Numbered from the stretch's first letter, positions 1 to 12,129 are shown. The stretch: DNA of 64,000 nucleotides from Gordius sp. MW1 (GCA_964036665.1 OZ038528.1:16231245-16295244), one strand, 5' to 3'. The notes: generated from the sequence alone by a model not told the origin. Numbers and translations: made by a program.

Positions 1-260
1 GATCAAAATGTAATACAGGCAAGAATTGCTTATGCGCATGCGCAGTTGTAACCCTCCGCGTTTGGTAAGTTTTCTAATATTATTATCTTTTATTTTGTAA
101 ATATTATCGTTTATTTTGTAAATTTCATGTAATATAGGCTAAATGTAATATAGGCAAGGGTTAGATTTAGGATTTATTTGATAATATGTAGTTCTTATTA
201 CATTTTGCCTATATTAGATTTTGAACCAGATTCATTCACGCACCCTATTCATAAAAGTAA
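1..260. repeat. short repeat block shared with the 13.2-16.4 kb element
   Basis: The block contains several versions of the motif TAATATAGGCAAGGGTTAG and its complement TTGCCTATATTACATTTT. The same motifs stand near the right ends of the tandem-repeat elements at about 16140-16200 and 21940-22010. It is probably the end of another copy of that element, cut by the window edge. No gene is seen from here to about 600. Confidence 0.4.
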
Positions 261-599
261 ATACATTCAAGTATTTGAATGTCTCGTAATTCACCATTAC
301 TATTCACACAAATAACCTCGCTAGATGTGTATCTAAACACGATGTTTTAACTAAATTTTATTCACTTGAATCACTTTCCTTTTGGGTTATAATAAAGTAG
401 AAATAAAATCTTCTACAGAACTAAGTGAGTGTTGTTGTTTATCTACTCTACTACTACCACTCTCTACTACCACCACTGCTGCCAATGGTTGTGATGTGAG
501 CTTGTCAAGTATCAATCTATCTTATTCACCCCTTCCTAATTCGCTTATGCAAAATATTTCATAAACCATTTATTGCGGTATTTATTTTTTTGCCACACG

Positions 600-760
600 G
601 CTTGGGCGTAGCCAGGGGGGACCCCCTAAATAAAAAAAAATTCAATACAAAAACCCTTAAAAATTAAAAAAAATTATGTTTTGCCCCCCCCCCCTAATTT
701 AACTTTAACAATCCCCCCCCCCCTAATTTTGTGTATCTTTAATTTTTTTACCAAAATTAA
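600..760. mobile_element. MITE remnant, GGGCGTAGCCAGG family
   Basis: It starts with GGGCGTAGCCAGGGGGG and contains A-rich sequence and two C-runs followed by CTAATTT. Better kept relatives lie at 7283-7494 and 17486-17652. The right terminal repeat has decayed, so the right end is approximate. Confidence 0.45.
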
Positions 761-883
761 TTAATAGTATCGTATGAGGCGATATTTATTTTTTATTGAT
801 AAGCAAGGTAAAAACTTGAGTAATAAAATTTACAGTTTAATGGAAAAAAGTTAGTAGACTCCCACCCCCATATCTATCCAAGC

Positions 884-1665
884 TAGAGGTGTGCACGGAT
901 CAATCCGATCCGACATCCGATCCGATCCGTCCGAACTCGGATTCGGACGGATCGGATCAACATTTTAATTTTGGAAGTCGGATCGGATCAACATTTTATT
1001 TTAGTCGGATCGGATCGGATTTTCAAATTTAAAATAAACAATAATAAGTTCTAATTAATTAAATGAATAATTTTTAGTATACCTTTTCATAATTATCTTT
1101 GCATTCTTTTTTTACTTTACCATTTTTGATGCCCAATACCACCTCTCACCTTACTTACCCTAATATATTTATCAGTATTTCCCTAGCTAGACTTTCTTGT
1201 TTGGCGAGAAAGGAGCTAGTGTCAATGATAAATCAACATCTCCCGTTTCCTTTTTAGCACACGCATCTCTTTCTATCTCAACTCAACTCAACTCCGAAAA
1301 TTATCAATCACAATCTCCCCTTTCCTTAAGGCACACGCGTAGCTCCTTTCCCCGAATTAAATCAGAAAATTTAGATTCTTTATTATTTTTATATGATAAT
1401 ATGGAATTAGTCAAATAAAATTATATTTATTTCAGGTCTATTAAAATTGCTATACCTTATTTTTATGTATTTTGAATTTAATCATCATTAAAAAGTTCTG
1501 TTAGTAAAATTTTAATTTAAAAATTTCGGATCGGATCGGATCGTATTTAGATTTTAAAAAACTCGGATCGGATTTAGATTTTAAAAAACTCGGATCGGAT
1601 GGATATAAAATTTTTCAAAAACCCGTCGGATCGGATCAAAAAAATTTGATTCGTGCACACCTCTA
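884..1665. mobile_element. hAT-type MITE with 8-bp TSD
   Basis: The 782-bp element has inverted ends TAGAGGTGTGCAC and GTGCACACCTCTA. It is flanked by the 8-bp duplication ATCCAAGC at 876-883 and 1666-1673, which fits the hAT superfamily. Both subterminal zones are built of repeated GGATCGGATC motifs, a strong contrast to the AT-rich middle. No transposase is encoded, so it would depend on one in trans. A second copy is at 49992-52113. The position equivalent to the Helitron insertion in that copy is intact here, between 1399 (A) and 1400 (T). Confidence 0.88.
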
Positions 1666-1732
1666 ATCCAAGCACTGAAGGGGGCGGGAGTGGAGGAGAA
1701 AGAGAGGAGAGTAGGTAAAGGGAGAGATATAT

Positions 1733-2340
1733 GCAGGCGCGTAGCCAGGATTTTCTCAAGGGGGTAGAAAATTTCCTCGGGCGTACTTTTCTATTCACTG
1801 ATTAATAATGCTTTTCATTTTCTACTGATATAATTGCAGGCTTATTAAATCTTTAAAATCTATTTTAGTAGCTTAAGCTTTTAACGATTCATCGGGAGTT
1901 AGCCCCAAATCCTGATGAAATTCTTGATGTCTCTTTTGGCAAAAGAAAATAAAAAATTGTTTTATAGCGACTATTTTTATACACCGCTTTTGTATTTGTA
2001 TTTATCAATAGATCAACGAATTACTAGGTTTAGATGTAGAAGGATCGAATAATTTCATATGGAAATAATGCTCCAAATTTCTTTTTTTCATTGTAATGCA
2101 AGTGAATAATTGATAGCGGAAACAGAGAATAATAGTTAATTGGCTTTTTGTCGAAATTTAATTTAAAAATAAAAAAGGTATATATATCGGTATTTATTTA
2201 TAAATGTCATTTTGAGTCAGTTACTCAGCTATAGAAAAAACTTTCAATCTAAAAATATGTTATTTTTTAATAAAAAAATTTATTAATTTTTGCCAAGGGG
2301 GTAAACTTTCCGTTTTTCTACTCCCTTCTGTACGCCTATC
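1733..2340. mobile_element. degenerate MITE with GCGTAGCCAGG end
   Basis: The left end reads GGCGCGTAGCCAGG followed by GGGGGTAGAAAA. The right end, read on the other strand, is GGCGTACAGAAGGGAGTAGA. These are imperfect inverted ends around an AT-rich interior. No TSD could be fixed. It appears to interrupt the foldback-related sequence that resumes near 2349. Confidence 0.4.
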
Positions 2341-2348
2341 ACACGTGT

Positions 2349-3455
2349 GTAGTATGAACTCTAATGAACTCCTTTTTCCAGACATAGTGGGACGAATTTT
2401 GATAAGGAGAATGGGTTTACCCAAACGCGTATAAATTTGAGTATAAGGGAGATATAAAAATAAAAGAATGGACCTATAGATGAAACTTTAATCTACATGA
2501 ATATATTACTATTTTTCGCTAAATATTAAAAATGCCGTGGCAATATAGCCTCAAAAAGGCTTAAAAAGGGCATTTTTGGCACTTTCAACCTCGTATATCT
2601 AAAAAAAATGGTAATCGTAGAAAAAAACTAAAAACATATTATTTTTCAGCGCAAAATTATCTATCAGAATTATTGGTCGGATTGCGGGATACAATCACAA
2701 AGTCCATATTTGTAAAGCTGTGTAATTAAAACTCAAAGTAAATGATAATTTTACATAGCGTTTTGCGCGCATCCTTCGTGCATGCTTCATTTTTGAACTT
2801 ACTTTAAAATTCTATTTAAAAACTGAGGGAGCTAATTTCATTGTAAGGAGAAATGATAAAATTCAACTAAGAATAATCCTCATTGTTTGGTAAAATTTTT
2901 GAAGTGTACTCAACTATATTAAAGCAAATGTGGTTGAATCAGCAAAGTTAAAATTATAAAATTTCGGCCTGCGAATTGCCTAAAAACGTGCCGGGCATGG
3001 AAAGGCTTTTTAAAAAAAATTATGGGTTGAACTAGAATGTGCTTTAAGATAACCAAACGGGCCTGGCCGGGTCTAGCTATGTGTAGGCCCGGCTCCGGCC
3101 AGCAACATTACACAGGTTTACAAATATTGACCCTGGGATCCCTTTCCGCAATCAGACTAATAATTCTGATTTAGAACTTTTGTTTTTTTCCAACCTACAG
3201 TTTTTTAGTTAACGAGGGTGAAAATGCAAAAAATGGCCGTTTTAGACTTTTTTGAACTATATTCTTACGTTATTTTTATACTTAAAATATTAATTTATTC
3301 ATGTAGATTGAAGTTTCATCTAAAGGTCCATTATTTTATTTTTTGTTTCACCTCTAAATTTAGATTTGTTCGCGTTTGCGTGAACGTCTTACCCATACCC
3401 ATAAAATTCGGCCCCTTAGGTCTGAAAAACGGAATAGATTAGAGTACATACTACA
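2349..3455. repeat. long imperfect inverted repeat (foldback-like)
   Basis: The arm at about 2349-2726 reappears in inverse orientation at about 3108-3455. Anchors include GTAGTATGAACTCTAAT against GTAGTATGTACTCTAAT, TAGATGAAACTTTAATCTAC against TAGATGAAACTTCAATCTAC, and ATCAGAATTATTGGTC against ATCAGAATTATTAGTC. The centre at 2727-3107 has a CCGG-rich patch around 3060-3105. Related arms occur in permuted order at 7130-8040. There is no coding potential. Confidence 0.65.
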
Positions 3456-5043
3456 TATGCGATATTTACTAACACATAACTCTCTCTCTTTCTCCTTCTC
3501 CCCCATATCTAGCCAAGCACATAATTTGCGAAATGGTATTTTTGAGACCTGTGTTATTTAAAAAATATTTTTATTTTGTATTTTAATGTATAAGAAATGG
3601 TTTTTTTATGATGCTCTGCACTCTTATAATTTTTAATTTATGCGATAATGATTTAATTAACATTATATCAATTATTCATAGAACTTATGATTTTTATTAA
3701 AAGGATTTGAAATGTTTATATTTATTGATACGGTTAAAAATTGTCTTGATTTAATTTATCAAGATAAAAATACTATTTTATGAAAATAAGTGAAATGAAT
3801 TAAAAGATTAAGTATTATAAATATTTGGAAAACATTCCGGTATTGATATTAAATATTATTTACAAGTAGTATTTAATATTAACAAGACTGGGAAGTTTTT
3901 GTTAAATACATTAACCTTGCATAGAGTTTTTAATTGTATTTGAGATAAATTGTTTTATGCAGCTACAAATTCTAGTAGCGAAAGTGAAACGGCAAGTCGC
4001 TTCTCTGAAGAAAAGAGATCGCTTTAAAGACTGATGACTTTTTATCATGATACATATAAATAAATAATTGCTTTATTGCCAACAAAAAAATTCTGATCCC
4101 GTGCTTTGCAAAAATCAAGCGTGTCGGGTTCAGACTGTAATAGAATTTAAACGCATACTGGATGGGGGATTTATATATTTTTTGTACTGAAGGGAAAGTT
4201 AAACCTAAAAGGCCCGTGTGATTAAACAATGATCCTGGCATATGCATAAAAATTATAAAGGAACTCCTTTCCTTGTAAGAATGACCACAGATGGAAATGG
4301 GTCACAAAATATAAAAATTTAATTGTTAATGTTTTTTCTAAGTAAAATCTTAATACTGAAGATATTATTATGCATATTTTATCCAAACATAGATATTAAA
4401 TATATATAATTATCATTAAAATTGAAATTAGACACAAATATCCCCCTTTACGTATACCTGCCTACGCCACATATTTTTAAATTTTTATTAGTTTATTTGA
4501 GCTATCCATCAATTTTTTTAAAGAACCTCCCCTTATAGGAATCCTGCTTACGCCTAGTTGTATTATCATATAGACATCATTTTACCTGCATATGCTGCTT
4601 TCAGTTATTGCATATTTTGTTCGCAAAACAAACATTTTGAAATTTTTGATGGTAAAGATCTAAAAATATTTGAAAAAAACTATAGCACTGCTAACACTTT
4701 TTATTATATAGCGTTTAATTTCAGATATTTACTTCAAGGTCTAAAAAATCAATCATAAATTAGCTTTTAGTTAAAATACAATATATAAATTTCTAAATAT
4801 CAATAAGGCGCTACCGAGAACATAAATTGAATTTTAAATGTCATTTATTTAGATCCCCTATATATGTTAAAAGGAAAGTGCGTATATTATTTATTTAATA
4901 TATGTAGAAACAAAAATTTTTAGCATTTTTCGTGGATTCAAATTTTACGCACGTTCTGTACCTATTTCGATTTGGAGTTCTAAGGTTCATAAGCAAAACA
5001 TATTCTTATATTCTCGTATAATCTCTATTAGATCAATTCTCGT
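3456..5043. other. intergenic, no gene seen
   Basis: The sequence is AT-rich. The first 80 bases (CTCTCTCTTTCTCC, then ATCTAGCCAAGCAC) belong to the hinge of the foldback family. The remainder has only short open frames without recognisable motifs. The last few hundred bases should hold the promoter and 5' UTR of the PTB-like gene, but I could not fix a core promoter. Confidence 0.5.
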
Positions 5044-6531
5044 ATGAATTCACGCAAATACATTTCAAATGGTAATGAAAATGGTTCTGGAGATTCTTTT
5101 ACTCACAAGCGTAAGTATGATTCGGTGGAGTCTTCCAAGGTAGTTCATGTATCTAATATTCCTTTTGACATTAACGAGGATGAACTTACCACTTTATGTT
5201 CACCTTTTGGTGCTCCTGAAAAAATAATTCTAATGAAGAATAAAAATCAGGCATTTATTGAATTAGAATCAGAATATGCTGCAACCTCCTTAGTTGATTA
5301 TTACCAATTATTTGATATCCTCCTTCGGGGTAGCAAATTGTTTATTCAATATTCAAATCATAAACGTTTAGTTAAACAAGAGGATGAGTATGATTCATTT
5401 TCAAAAAACCTTGATTCTCCTGTATTAAATGTTCACATATCTAATATGACTTGTCCTATATCAAAGGATGTTTTATATCAAATATTTTCTAAACAAGGAA
5501 AAGTTCTTAAAATTGTCACATATAATAAAATGGGTGAGTTTGGTGCATTGATACAGTTTCAAGATCATTTTACAGCACTGAATGCAAAATCAGCACTTGA
5601 TGGTCAAAATATCTATAACAATTGTTGCACTCTAAATATTGATTTTTATAAAAATCATGATCTTACAATAAATCCATCTGACCAAGACTGTCATGACTAT
5701 ACTAGACATCAAAATGAAGGAAGTCTTCTTGGCTCAATGCCCTTTTCATCAATGAACTCTAATATACCATCATTAGCTGCTTCCGTGCTTGGTCCACAAC
5801 TTAGTAGCATGGCAATGCTGCAAAATGCAATTGGATCAAATATGCAAAATATGACCTCTGATCATAACCCTAATAAAAGGATGCACAGAAGTCCTTCATT
5901 ACCTAATACTCCAGTTCTATTAGCTAGTAATCTTAGTGAGGAAATGTCTGATCCTGATAGAATATTTTCTCTTTTTGGTGCTTTTGGTGATGTTCACAAA
6001 GTTAAAATTTTGTATAACAAGCGTGATGCAGCATTGGTTCAAATGATGGATGAAACCCAATCAGGCATGGTCCTTGATTTTTTGCAATCATCCATTGTGT
6101 TTGGTAAAGAGATCAGAATAACTCCCTCTAAATATCACGAAATTTCTTTTATTTCCAAGAGTGAGCATCATCAGCTCCTAACTAAAGACTACTCCAATTC
6201 TCCTTTGCATAGATATAGAAAGGTTGGCTCCAAAAACTATCAAAACGTATGTGCTCCTGGCTCTATTCTGCACATATCTAACATTCCATCAACTGTCACT
6301 GAGGATGACATTAGACATATTTTTAAGGAGGCTTATCTTGAGATAGAAAGATTTAAGTTTTTTCCTAAGAGCCGTAATATGGCCCTAGTAAGAATGGCAA
6401 ACGAGGAGGAGGCCATAAAAGCTTTAATATTATTAAATAACCATCCTGTATCAGGTGAAATGTCTTCTGGCAGCCATGCAAGCTCTAATGAACGTCATCT
6501 TAGGATATCATTTAGCCAATCTATCTTTTAA
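5044..6531 (+). CDS. PTBP: polypyrimidine tract-binding (PTB/hnRNP I) family protein, intronless
   Basis: The 495-residue protein has four RRM domains in the PTB order: RRM1 at about residues 32-108, RRM2 at 127-203, RRM3 at 289-365 and RRM4 at 407-492. Family signatures are clear: MKNKNQAFIELE and SNHKRL in RRM1, IFSKQGKVLKI and SLDGQNIYN-like SALDGQNIYNNCCTL in RRM2, LFGAFGDVHKVKILYNKRDA in RRM3, TKDYSNSPLHR plus GSKNYQN before RRM4, and a C-terminal HLRISF. A basic HKRKYD near residue 22 could serve as a nuclear signal. PTB proteins bind CU-rich RNA and regulate splicing and mRNA fate in nucleus and cytoplasm. The frame is unbroken in one exon, whereas animal PTB genes normally have many introns and the gene at 53.6 kb here is spliced. 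A retrocopy under selection is therefore likely. The RRM3-4 linker is conserved, but the insertion GEMSSGSHASSNE at about 471-483 in RRM4 is unusual. The start is the first ATG of the frame. Confidence 0.93.
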   Translation: MNSRKYISNGNENGSGDSFTHKRKYDSVESSKVVHVSNIPFDINEDELTTLCSPFGAPEKIILMKNKNQAFIELESEYAATSLVDYYQLFDILLRGSKLFIQYSNHKRLVKQEDEYDSFSKNLDSPVLNVHISNMTCPISKDVLYQIFSKQGKVLKIVTYNKMGEFGALIQFQDHFTALNAKSALDGQNIYNNCCTLNIDFYKNHDLTINPSDQDCHDYTRHQNEGSLLGSMPFSSMNSNIPSLAASVLGPQLSSMAMLQNAIGSNMQNMTSDHNPNKRMHRSPSLPNTPVLLASNLSEEMSDPDRIFSLFGAFGDVHKVKILYNKRDAALVQMMDETQSGMVLDFLQSSIVFGKEIRITPSKYHEISFISKSEHHQLLTKDYSNSPLHRYRKVGSKNYQNVCAPGSILHISNIPSTVTEDDIRHIFKEAYLEIERFKFFPKSRNMALVRMANEEEAIKALILLNNHPVSGEMSSGSHASSNERHLRISFSQSIF

Positions 6532-7129
6532 CATTAATTCATCTAATTATATATAAGCATTCTCCTTCGTAATTATATTTTTCTATTTCAATACTGTGAC
6601 CTTCATTTAAAATTTTAACAATGTAGGCTAAATTTAAAGACTTCATTTAATTTACCATCCAATATTTATATTTGAAATATTATCCATTCATTTTCTTTTC
6701 TTGTACACTCACCACTTGATTCTTTCTGATATTTCCTCATTGATTTGTTCATTTATCACTTATTTCACTCCTGTTTCTACGTGCTTGTCTAATAAAATAC
6801 CATTTGTCAAACGCCTTTTTTGATATTAATTACTTTTGGCAGATTTATCTAAAAGCTGACCATCATTGTTTTCGTCCATAAGATTAATTTCATCTCTATC
6901 TTGCTGCCTTTATAAAGTTAATACAGCAACCATTCGTAAACGCTTTTTTTTAACTGACAATTTTGTTGGTCTTTCCCTTGTTCTAGATGGTACGCTTAGG
7001 CATTAAAATTACAATGCAATATCTTGAATATGAATAATTTATTTGATTAAAAGATAGGTTTATTAAAAATTATATCGTAATTTGGCCATTAATTATGGAG
7101 AAATTCACACTGAGAAGTAATATGTTTTA
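6532..7129. other. 3' flank of the PTB-like gene, no further gene
   Basis: This is AT-rich non-coding sequence. An AATAAA polyadenylation hexamer stands at 6791-6796, about 260 bases after the stop. I see no long A-tract or flanking direct repeat that would date a retroposition. Confidence 0.5.
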
Positions 7130-8040
7130 GTATTTTAACCTTTATTTTTAGGTAAATGAGATTAAAGGCGTAAAAAATGGCTTAAACGTTTTTATTTTTA
7201 TCAATAGTTCTATAATCATCAAGATCGATTAATCTACAGGGCTATAAAATTATTTTTTGTTTCATCTATACATCTAAATTTACATGGACGTAGGCAGGGG
7301 GGAGCGGCCGCTCCCCCCTAAATGAGAATTTTTCTTTTTTTTTAATGTAATTTTTGTAAAAATTGGAAAAAATTAGTGTTTCGTTCCCCCCTAATTGAAA
7401 TTGGCGACCCTTTTTTTTTTTGCTCTCACTTAGTCTCGGCGAATATTTTTTGCTCGCCCCCCCCCCCCTAATCCGAAAGCTGGCTACGCCCATGTAAATT
7501 TATCTGTGTTAACCTCAACCTCTGCTCCTTTAGAATTCTTGACGCTATGTCTGTGAAAACTTGGTACATTAGAGGATATACTAATATTTCACTCGCTCTT
7601 TCCACTCTCCCATATACTGCCAAGCGCAAAGACGGGACAGGGAATGGAGGAGAGAGTAGGTGGAGGGGGGATAGAGTGAAATGTCATAAACATAGCTGGA
7701 TCACTATGTACTCCGTTTTTCAAACAAAATGTGAAAAGTTTTGAGGAGGGGTTGGTTTTCACATTCACGCGGGTAATTTATATAGGGAGTTAAACAAAGA
7801 AAAGATTATAGCCCTGAGGATTATTCAATGTATAAATAGTTAAATGGAGTTGGAATTTAGTTGAAAAGGTTTGAAAGGCTATTTTTTTTAACCTTTTTAC
7901 CTCATTTAGATAAAAATCGGGGAAAAACTGAAAATATCACTGAGCATAAAATTCACTTTTATAATTATTGTCAGATTACGGGAGAAATTCACAAGGACAT
8001 TATTTGTAGACCCTTATTATATTTCTCAAAATAGAATGTT
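7130..8040. repeat. second foldback-family copy, arms in permuted order
   Basis: The part at 7140-7610 resembles the right arm of the 2349-3455 repeat (AAAAAATGGC, TTTTTGTTTCA). The part at 7690-8030 resembles its left arm (TGTACTCCGTTTTTCA, GTCAGATTACGGGAGAAATTC). The two meet at a hinge near 7600-7680 with CTCTCCCATA, GCCAAGCGC and GGAGGAGAGAGTAGG. The same hinge words flank copy one at 860-883, 1666-1720 and 3480-3525. Similarity is partial and the ends are not fixed. Confidence 0.5.
7283..7494. mobile_element. 212-bp hAT-type MITE with 8-bp TSD
   Basis: The inverted ends are CATGGACGTAGGCAGG and GCTGGCTACGCCCATG. They are flanked by TAAATTTA at 7275-7282 and again at 7495-7502. The inside holds G/C runs and A/T runs but no coding frame. 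It defines the GGGCGTAGCCAGG family, which recurs around 600, 17486, 39790, 41905, 43004, 45572 and 57573. Confidence 0.8.
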
Positions 8041-9234
8041 TACAGAAATAAACGTTATTATGTACATACTACCAGTAAAGGGGGAAGGTGGAAATAAATC
8101 AGCTATAGTACCACTATATAAAAGATTTTTACGATTACAATTATTCTGCCACTTTAAATTTATTACTTTATTTTTTGGTAATTTTAAATACTGACAGGTT
8201 CATAATATTGTAGAGTCTCTTCGAAAATTCTTATACTCCTTCTTAGAGACCCAATAAAGTAAATTTTGCTTTTTTATAACATAATTAATTAAAATATTTT
8301 TTATTAACAGGACTTTCAAGTGTTTTATTTAAAAGCCACTTATTTCGGGCAATTTAAGTGTGGGAAAATTGTCGAAAGACTAAACCGTTCTGGTATAAAT
8401 ATCATCTACTTTAACAAATAGGTTTTTTCCAAATATTATCCATATTCCCATTAAGTTGCCTTATGAAGTACGGAGGATTGATGCTAATTACTTTATAACT
8501 CTTTAAACAATATTCATTAAGACAGTCGTACGAAATTTCAAAACTTTTACTTGTTAATAACAGTTGTGAACAGGTCGAAAATTTGGTCCTAATTTTTGGT
8601 CGGTGCAAAATTTTCAATTGTCTTTAGCAGCGATTTGTTAGGCTTTTATAATAAAGGATATACTCTTTAAGGTAGCACGGAAATCAGTTTGGAAGATATT
8701 ATGTCGTTGATTAAGCGGATTAAAAAATCCTAGTTGCAAAATGTTTTAACTTACTGAAAGGTATTTTATTGCAAGAGAGGATGTATAAGAGACGAAAAAT
8801 GACTAAGCTGATGCCTAATTTAATAAGAAAGTTTGTTATGATAAAAATGTCTCACTCATAAGCCTATTACTCTGAGCCTAAAATTATCGATTAAAAAACT
8901 AGAAGCTTTGCCCTTGATGGAGGGGGCCGTGGAATACTAAAAATATTCGATTTGATTTGAAATCCAGAGGCGTAGTGGAAAGACCAGAGTGGTCAATTTT
9001 TAGCGCTTAGCTCCCTTGTTTTAAGATTTTTCTACACCTACTTAATCTGCCTCGAGTAAGAGGTGTTTTTAGTCAGCGAGCCGGATTTATGAAGACCGGA
9101 GAACAAATTTAAACGCGGAAATCTTCGATGCCTCTGTTTTTTTTGCATCAAATTATCGATTTATAATTATATTATGTGCGTTTTATTTTTTAATTAAAAA
9201 TTTTACTAAAATTGAGTTTGATTAAATTCCTGCA
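8041..9234. other. intergenic, nothing recognised
   Basis: AT-rich sequence without a supported gene. Open frames here (for example 8411-8617 on the minus strand) have no recognisable composition or motif. Confidence 0.5.
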
Positions 9235-9365
9235 ATTATAAAAATTCCGGGCCGGGCTCGGGCCTTATTTTTTAAGATGCTAAAATTCGGGCCCGGGCCG
9301 GGCCTATTTGCCCCTTTGAAATTCCGGGCCGGGCCTTAAAAAAATCAATTTTGCAGGTCTCTAAG
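9235..9365. mobile_element. CCGGGC-rich element end, hAT-like
   Basis: Repeated CCGGGCCGGGC blocks precede TTTTGCAGGTCTCTA. The complement TAGAGACCTGCA resembles the TAGAGATCTGCA and TAGAGAACTGCA ends of other elements in this window. The opposite end was not found, so this may be a truncated copy. Confidence 0.4.
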
Positions 9366-9561
9366 TGTACCCCATAAAAAAAGAAAATAAATTCACCTCC
9401 CTCATTATTTAATAAATTATCATTTGCCACTAAATTTTTTTTCACATCATTACAGTATTTTTATAAATTTTGTAAATAATATCTATTTAAAATGCAATTT
9501 TTAATGTATAAACTATTCAATAATTTTTATTACCTTTTAAAAACTAGCCAAAATTACTTAA

Positions 9562-9916
9562 ATCTATATCAGAGGTCAGATTTGTTTATATTTTTATGCC
9601 CGAGGCCGGCCTGGTCCGATTATATAGCTTAATCTGCCTCCCTATCATGCTCGAATCATTCGAGCTGCCAGAACTGTTCTCGTTTTTTTGGATTAGAACT
9701 ACGAATAATAAATATTATACAATCAAAAAAAATGCATAATAATGCACTAAAGAAAAATGATAAATTTTATTTTAAGTCCACTAACCTAGAATTGCCCGAA
9801 TTATGTTATGGTGCCGCCCGGGCCCGCCATAAAATTCAAATTTTCGACATTTGCCCGGTTCGGCCCATAGGCCGGACGAGCTGAGGGCTGCGCCGGGATT
9901 TTCTGGTCTTTGATCT
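9562..9916. mobile_element. non-autonomous element, CAGAGGTCAGATTTG family
   Basis: It begins CAGAGGTCAGATTTGTTT and contains GCCCGAGGCCGGCCTGGTCC and a degenerate GAATCATTCGAGCTGC. It ends with CCGGGATTTTCTGGTCTTTG, an imperfect inverse of the start. Relatives lie at 39931-40405, 44735-45084 and from 54050. No coding frame is present. Confidence 0.5.
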
Positions 9917-10602
9917 ATATATCCTTCGCTTTTTTCCACATTTCAAAATGGCGGAAAAATGGTACACTTATTTATTTGTTAAAGAGCAGTCTATCTATTC
10001 TATGGCTCAAATTGTACCTAGCGAGAGGTCCTTTATGTTTTTCGATAAAAATAGTCCTTTAAAAATGTGTAAATTTATTAGGCGCCGAATTATTATTGCA
10101 TTTATAATTATTTAAACTAGATTAAGCCACTTCTTGGTCCGGCTTTAGAAGTAACTTTAAATCTTGCCCCTGTCCTGTTTTTTATTATATTCGCGTTTCA
10201 TGATATCGCATTATATAGGAAATGGTAAAGTAAGCGATAAAAATCAATAACGTCGAACAATCTTAAATTATGTTCTAACTCTGGTTTCTAATACTGGTTC
10301 ATTTTTCATATGGATAGTAACGTGAAAATTATAAAGCGCATATTAATTTTTTTGCTAAAACATCTTTAGTTTAAAATTATGTTATGCAATGAATCGGTTA
10401 ACTATATGATGTCCACCTCAGAACTTTTATTTCCGGCCAAAACCATGGAAACTAGCTTTAAAAATACTAATTTTCAGATTAAATCATGCCCTTATCAAAG
10501 GGGCGAATGGTGGTGTATTCGAATTTCGGACCACAACTTTATCAGGAACTCCATGACCATTATATTACAACTGAGAACCCTGTAAGGTGATATTATTTAT
10601 TA
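9917..10602. other. intergenic, no gene seen
   Basis: AT-rich sequence. A 68-codon frame at 10379-10585 has no recognisable motif and is not supported as a gene. Confidence 0.45.
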
Positions 10603-12129
10603 TCTATATATATAAAGTAAAGTGTATGTATGTATGTAAGGGCTAATCTCTGAAACTACCGGTCCGATTCGCGCGAAAATTTACCCCTAGGTTCCCAGGG
10701 CGGCCAGGGGTAAAATAGCTTTTTCAGATTTCTAAAATTCCTTTTAATTTTCGAGATATTGGGTTTTATACGTTTTGACGTTCAATAAAATGTCAATCAA
10801 ACGCACCTCCTCGCGTTCGTCGAAAATTTGAATATACAGACAGTTCTGTAGTAAAAGTGTATCACTTATAGTAGTTTGTAAAACGTAATCTTTTCTTAAC
10901 GGTGACAGCATAAAATTTATGAATTAAATTTCTTAAACGTCATCTTTTCTTAACGGTGACAAGACTACATAAAATTTATGAATTAAATTTCTTAAACGTC
11001 ATCTTTTCTTAACGGTGACAACAAAAAATTTATGAATTAACCTGAAATAAATAAAATTATAGATTATTTGAGAAAATATATAGGTGAAGAAGATGAATTT
11101 TTCTCATAATCATTAAATGAGATATTTTAAATGAGAAAGATGAAAGTATATATAATTTAAATGTAATATAAAATAGTCCAACGTTGATTATTCTGAGTAA
11201 ATGCTATTTATATATAAATGTCATTATTTATCTATCATTAATTTTTATTAAATGAGATATTTAAATGAGAATAAATTCTGAAACTACCGGCCCGATTCGC
11301 GCGAAACTTTACCCGCAGGTTCTCAGGGCGGCCAGGTGTAAAATAGCTTTTTCAGATTGCTAAAATTCCTTTTAGTTTTAAAAATATCGGACATTTCTCG
11401 GCCTTTTGGTTTTAAAAAAGGGCTAAATTCTGAAACTTCAGATCCGATTCGAGCGAAAATTTAGCCGTAGATGCCCAGATAGGCCAGGGGTAAAATAGCT
11501 TTTTCAGATTCCTAATATACCTTTTTGTTTTAAAAATATCTGACATTTCCCGTCCAGTTTCATTTATAGCAGCATATACAATAATGACGTCATACATACA
11601 AAGCTGAAGTTTTCTCGAATTAGATATTTAAAAGTATAATAAAAATGTTACAGTATACGGTTAAAATTATTGGGGTTTAACAGACTATTTAAATTAAATA
11701 AATAAAATTTAAATTATGCAGTTTTTGTCATTATTATCACGTGGTCGATCATAGAAGCATATTTTTAATAATTATCCATCCTTCAATTAATTATTTTATT
11801 ATTTTAAAGAAAAGTGTATTTCAAATAAATCAGCTAACTAAAAAAATAAAATAATGGTATTATTGTATAATAAGTAACAGCATTAATAAGCAATTTTTTC
11901 AAAAACATTTAATTTTAGTCGGATTTGATGACTAAAACAGAATTTGCATTTGGTTTGTCATATTATATAAATATATACTAAAAATAGTGGGTTCATAAAA
12001 TCATTCGGACCTTTCACATTATAAATTATTTCATATATGACCCCATTTTAGATAAGTCTTATTAATAGCTTATACATATTTAACCACTTAAGGACTGAGC
12101 CAAAGCAACGCTTGGCCGGGCACAGCTAG
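10603..12129 (+). mobile_element. non-autonomous Helitron (family 1), complete
   Basis: The 5' end is TCTATATATATAAAG directly after an A. The 3' end is CAGCTAG directly before a T, preceded by a hairpin, GCCAA-GC-loop-GC-TTGGC with a bulged A, at about 12098-12116. These are the hallmarks of a canonical Helitron inserted between A and T without a TSD. The 1527-bp body has no protein. It contains about three copies of a block with CCGRYCCGATTCGCGCGAAA at 10660, 11290 and (decayed) 11440, and three short repeats with CATCTTTTCTTAACGGTGAC at 10885-11025. Its 3' end is the same as that of the decayed autonomous Helitron ending at 26720. Confidence 0.88.

Noticed and set aside
3972-4247. 91-codon minus-strand frame
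   Set aside because: No domain, no context, composition of random AT-rich sequence.
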